Positions 60,411-64,000 of a stretch of DNA of 64,000 nt are shown one piece after another. The stretch lies in contig QNGE01001222.1 of the NCBI GenBank assembly GCA_008508345.1, positions 89,037 through 153,036 of the forward strand. The letters are read 5' to 3'. This DNA comes from Paragonimus westermani. Lineage: Eukaryota > Platyhelminthes > Trematoda > Plagiorchiida > Troglotrematidae. Each line of letters opens with the position of its first letter. Position 1 is the stretch's first letter. A model generated the notes under the pieces. The model saw only the letters and a list, made by a program, of their open reading frames with translations, was not told where the DNA came from and ran no database searches. The position numbers and the translations under genes were made by a program.

Positions 60411-61330
60411 CTACTTCGTTGCCTGATTTTGCGAGAAAAGATGGTGTGAAGAAGAGCCTGGGAAAGAAGGCTTAGAATTGAGGAGGGTGGTGGGGCTGGA
60501 CTCAGTCTGTTCTTCCGAGTTGATCTGACGGCTCTCCTTCGAAGCTGTGGGCGCGACATCACCACCTGTGCGTAGCTCAGTGACCCTACCGGGCGTTTGA
60601 TCAGCATTCTTGGCGCCGCCACTCACAACCTCTGCGCTCCTGTCAAATTCCGCTGCTTGAAAGGACGGTTGGAAGTTTTCACCCACGGAAAATTTGACTT
60701 CTTCGTTTGCTGGGAGCGGGGTTCGGAAGACGACGGTGGGCACTGTGTTATGGGGCTACCAAAGAAAATTTTTATAAAGTTGGGCCATCTTGATGCTTTT
60801 TGAATTGCAGGAGGCGGCCCTATCAGGTTGATTCTCTTCCGAATTCTTGGGAAGATGAGTTTTCTGCTGGGTTGTTTAGTCGGTTTCGGGGTGGGTAACT
60901 TTGAAGACGGTTTTTGCGCGGTGTCGGTACCCTCAGTACTCGTGCTTGTGTCTGGGGTGCCGGTCATTAAACGACCGTGCAGATGGTGCATCCGCTCTCC
61001 ACAACAGACACAGGGGTCTGAGGGATACTTTGAGAGCATAAACTACGACTTTAGTCACCAGTGGTAGCTTCCGGTCTGCGATGATTTGTGACTTAGTCTT
61101 AGTCTGCTCTTCGCGTCTCGCTCTCTGTTTCCTGGAGCGGTCGAAGATACGCCTTTCGGATGGGCGTTACCGGACTTCAAAGCCTCTGTTTTTCCCACCG
61201 CTACCTCGGGGCTGAGCATGGCTTGCAAAGTTACCAGAAGTCCAAGTGACCTTTTGGTTGTCTTGGCGCGCAGCCTACTCGCGAGTACAAGGTTTGTGGC
61301 ATCCGGCTAGAAGGAAGTCTCTAGGACTGT
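60411..61330 (-). pseudogene. CR1-type linker/ORF1 C-terminal remnant
   Basis: Upstream of the endonuclease the minus strand has overlapping open frames (60411-60743 and 60623-61039) rich in Pro, Ser, Thr and Lys, with a Cys/His cluster CVCCGERMHHLH near 61015-60980. Only its last part, PTTLLNSKPSFPGSSS near 60480-60430, corresponds to copy 1 (CTTPFTTEATFPSFPS). It is probably the disordered region between ORF1 and the endonuclease. No RNA-binding motif is certain. Confidence 0.5.
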
Positions 61331-61640
61331 TTAATCTGGCTCGGTTGAAGAAGAGGTAGTAGGAAAGCGGCCCCATAAAATAATTTTCTTTCCATGAAAG
61401 ATTTTTCCCTCATTTTTCTTGGTGATTGCAACACCAGGGAGAGCAAGCGCTATATACTCACCCAGAGAGTGTAGTTCCAGTTTCATTTCGGACGGAGTCC
61501 GTTGGTACTCTTCTATCTTACTCCCCATGGTAAAAATGGAAGGAGATACAAAGCTAAAAAGGGCCCCGCATTTAGAGCCGCAGGTTTTCTGCGTCACTCC
61601 ACTTAACGTAGTGCGTGTAAGACCAGTCATCTGCGGAACG
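61331..61640 (-). pseudogene. CR1-type ORF1 middle region
   Basis: A 99-codon frame starting near MTGLTRTTLSGVTQKTCGSK follows the PHD-type finger after a frameshift. It contains a segment GSKIEEYQRTPSEMKLELHS with charged and leucine spacing that could form a coiled coil, as in other LINE ORF1 proteins. No other motif was recognised. Placement between the finger and the linker supports its being part of ORF1. Confidence 0.4.
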
Positions 61641-61660
61641 GTGCTTTAGCTTTCGTTGAA

Positions 61661-61820
61661 CCTGCAACTCATACAGATGTAAATGAGAGATGAGGAAGCT
61701 AGCTGTTTGTATTAGTGTACGTTAAGACCAATGCACTTGAAGTGATACCACTTCTGACACAGGTGGCAATGCATGTCGTTTTGTACGGACATTTTACATC
61801 CATACGGGCCGCAGACACAT
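61661..61820 (-). pseudogene. PHD-type zinc finger of CR1 ORF1
   Basis: The minus strand shows eight metal ligands spaced C-x1-C-x14-C-x2-C-x4-H-x2-C-x19-C-x2-C, the C4HC3 pattern of a PHD finger. The pieces read CVCGPYG, MHCHLCQKWYHFKCIGL and YICMSC. A Trp lies two residues before the His, as is usual. One in-frame stop lies in the x19 loop. PHD fingers are known in ORF1 of several CR1-group LINEs, so position and type agree with the element that follows. Confidence 0.7.
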
Positions 61821-61870
61821 GCTGCTACAGACTGTCTGCCGAGTCCCAGCACTGCTAGGTCTGATACAGG

Positions 61871-63778
61871 TCATTGTCGACAAGGATGAGTGAAATGCAA
61901 TATAGAGCAGTTAGTTTACAGTGACTCACAAATACGAAACAATCACGGTAAAGCGTGGAAAAAAATCGGATAATAATTAGTGCAAATAATTCAATGAATA
62001 ACGCATTGTTATTCGATAACGAATAACAGTAGTTTTATACGGTTTCTGATGCACACCGCACCAGTAAAACAGAAATATGGATAGACAGTAACGGCGAGAA
62101 CAGTTGTTCCAAACCTCGAGTTATCCGCGCAATTTTTGGTACCCGCGCAATTTTTACTTGCAAGGATACGTTGATATAAACACTACCAAAATTTAGTAGG
62201 AGAAAAAGAAAAGCAAAAACTCTCAGGCTTTCAATCATATACAAACAACACTCAAAAAAGAGCCGGCATGCGTTCGCTGTGATTATTTTTGGACACTACG
62301 ACCCGGCTCGCTACAATTTCGTTAATTGAGAGCCGGTCACCACCATCCATTCGACGCAGCTGCTTCCTTTCATGTAGACTGGACCGTTAGGACACTCAGA
62401 ATAGGAAGCTCCCTTTCAACCCCAGTGAGGCTTTACAGTATTATCTGAGGTTCAGAAGAACGTCCCGGACTAGTCTGTTTTAAAAATGAACAGTTACAAC
62501 GTCATTCTTCTCGTCATGCGTAATTTACCACCAATACTTATACCGATCCCGGCGAAACTTCGTTGATTCCCATCCGGTACACTACGGTTTGCAACCCAGT
62601 TTGCGCATCGAGGTTGCGCGTAACACCGCAATTGTGGACTGAAGGCACTTGTTTGAGGTGATAACAAAATTTCACTTTAACGACAGTTAAAAGACTGTGT
62701 TACTTGAACAGCCCTTCATTCGCTTACCAGTTTGTCATAGAGCACTGGAAGCTACGCATTCTTTTTACACTCACTTCCCGTCTTTCAACTCAAATGAATT
62801 GCTGTTGCTTAGCCTGGCTGCTTTCTTTCATTGCTGTTGGACTCTGTTCATCTGGTCCATGTGTGTGAAATTCCGCTGTTGTCCATCTGCATTACTTAAG
62901 GTTATATACTTTTTGCCCCCTTTTGTTGAGGGCTCCGTCACATTCAGCGTCGTGGCAAGCATGCTCCTTGCAATCTAGTACGGCAAGTAAATAAATGAAT
63001 TAATTTTGTTCGCGGGCTCACCATCATTTCATTGCAGCTTATGGAACGCGTTGACATGAGGCTGGGAAACTTTGAGCGTATGAAACACATTGCGATATAC
63101 TAGCGTCGGGAGATGGATGCGCCTGTTTTAGTACTCATTCTTGCTGCATTCCGGTACTTAATTCAGTTTATTTTCTCAACCTGACTCATCCATCCTACAT
63201 TGTGTAACAACATACATTTATACGTGGCAATAAATTTCTCGACCGTGTTCCGATATACTTCATTCATTTACACTGGTTGAAAACTCTGCGTGTACTTTTG
63301 ATGGTGAAATCGTTTTTTTCACTTCCCCAATGGGAGCTCGGCGATATAGATCAGGGTACAAACGCCGTATGTTTTCGTGTCCCGTATTGTGTTTCGGACG
63401 GCACCGTGCACTAGCTAGCGTAGTTTGATCAACAACTCTAGTTGGCACGCGTCACTAGTCGGACTGTTACGATCACAAACTTGGCTACTGCGCTTCCTCT
63501 GTCGTTTGCGGCCTACGTCGGGTATTTAGTGGTTAGACTACTGGAGGGCAAACTTTAAGCAGTGTGAGTAAAGCATTCTTAAGGAGTGTCTGCAGGTCGG
63601 TGAAAAAGCGACGAAAGCGGGTCTTCAACGATCATCAGCTGAAAGACCTTGTCGCATTTAAGGTGAATTTTCAGTCGGGAGAAGTAGGGGAAACCACAAG
63701 ATCGGTGACGAACTGATGCACCAGCTCTAAATGCAGATGTTGCCTGACTTTACCCGGACAATTATTTCACCCTACTGA
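61871..63778. other. No recognisable gene
   Basis: A hairpin with perfect 9-bp arms TGTTATTCG/CGAATAACA lies at 62007-62028, and a 13-bp direct repeat CCGCGCAATTTTT lies at 62125-62137 and 62143-62155. The frame at 62697-62978 (plus, 93 codons) has a hydrophobic stretch but no recognised family. Confidence 0.45.
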
Positions 63779-64000
63779 TGAGTAGTCAGGGATTTGGTCT
63801 ATTTTCAAGTTGACCTTCACTCACACTTGATCACAGCGTTCGCATTCACATAGACTTTGCAGCCAGCCTCTTTCGAAAAGAAGCACTAGACTCGAGTTTC
63901 GCTCTCATTAGAGCTCGTCAGTAGTGCATATCCTTGCCACGGCCGGGATTTGAACTCCGGACATTCCAATCATGAGGCAACCGTGTTAACCACTGCGCCA
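63779..64000 (-). repeat. tRNA-derived SINE, family A, with tRNA-like head
   Basis: Read on the minus strand from the window edge it begins TGGCGCAGTGGTTAACACGG, a perfect Pol III A-box match (TGGCGCAGTGG), followed by the B-box AGTTCAAATCC near 63950. The body GGCAAGGATATGCACTACTG and beyond is shared with 41249-41425 and weakly with 28835-28925. The tRNA-like head and family-wide body make it a SINE and not a tRNA gene. The first few bases of the element lie outside the window. Confidence 0.78.

Larger units (their letters stand above)
57538..61870 (-). mobile_element. CR1-type LINE, copy 2, longer but decayed
   Basis: This minus-strand element belongs to the same family as copy 1. It shares the 3' UTR (ACACGGGTTCAAGGC near 57551-57565, GGTGTAGCACCGCTCTTGGGG near 57654) and ORF2. 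It extends about 1.5 kb further 5' than copy 1 and includes a linker and an ORF1 remnant. It is broken by many frameshifts, stops and deletions. The left boundary is set by the end of similarity with copy 1; the 5' boundary near 61870 is only where readable ORF1 sequence stops. Confidence 0.8.

Noticed and set aside
1..64000. CRISPR arrays, bacterial operons, rRNA genes
   Set aside because: No regularly spaced repeats, ribosome-binding sites or rRNA-like stretches were seen; the content is that of an animal nuclear genome.

Overview
The window looks like a gene-poor, repeat-rich stretch of an animal nuclear genome, most likely a flatworm (trematode or cestode). That is inference from its transposon set, not from a diagnostic host gene. 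Reading frames use the standard code. The recognisable content is almost all decayed mobile DNA: LINEs of CR1/jockey type and RTE type, a Penelope-like element with a GIY-YIG endonuclease, at least two Ty3/Gypsy elements, a CACTA/EnSpm DNA transposon, and two tRNA-derived SINE families. One N sits inside a palindrome at 33491, which suggests a draft assembly.

Layout: 1-2100, two minus-strand LINE reverse-transcriptase (RT) fragments in permuted order. 5050-7453, a short CACTA-type element with terminal repeats and an open C-terminal transposase exon (minus). 13195-15820, a degenerate Ty3/Gypsy pol (minus). 17030-17690, the 3' part of an RTE-type RT (minus). 23184-23343, an isolated aspartic-protease-like frame (plus). 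33401-33573, two SINE copies arranged as an inverted repeat. 35460-36430, a Penelope-like element (plus), followed about 100 bp later by a single SINE of the same family (36538-36665). 41249-41425 and 63779-64000, copies of a second SINE family. 41967-42162, a gapless foldback repeat. 47700-48680, a LINE RT fragment (plus).

The right part is the densest. 49549-49938 (minus) is an intact small gene whose product resembles the ERICH2 family, and it is the only convincing host gene. A sequence matching the RFX X-box consensus lies 25 bp upstream of its ATG. An almost intact CR1-type LINE (50031 to about 53123, same strand) ends about 90 bp upstream of the ATG. 53735-56000 is a broken Ty3/Gypsy pol (plus). 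57538-61870 (minus) is an older, longer copy of the CR1 family that keeps an ORF1 remnant with a PHD-type zinc finger.

The long stretches in between (2400-5000, 7450-13190, 17.7-23.1 kb, 23.4-28.8 kb, 29.5-33.4 kb, 36.7-41.2 kb, 42.2-47.7 kb and 61.9-63.8 kb) hold only short open frames that I could not recognise. They may be introns, intergenic DNA or repeats too old to read. The genes here form no operon or pathway; the history of the window is mainly one of repeat insertion and decay.
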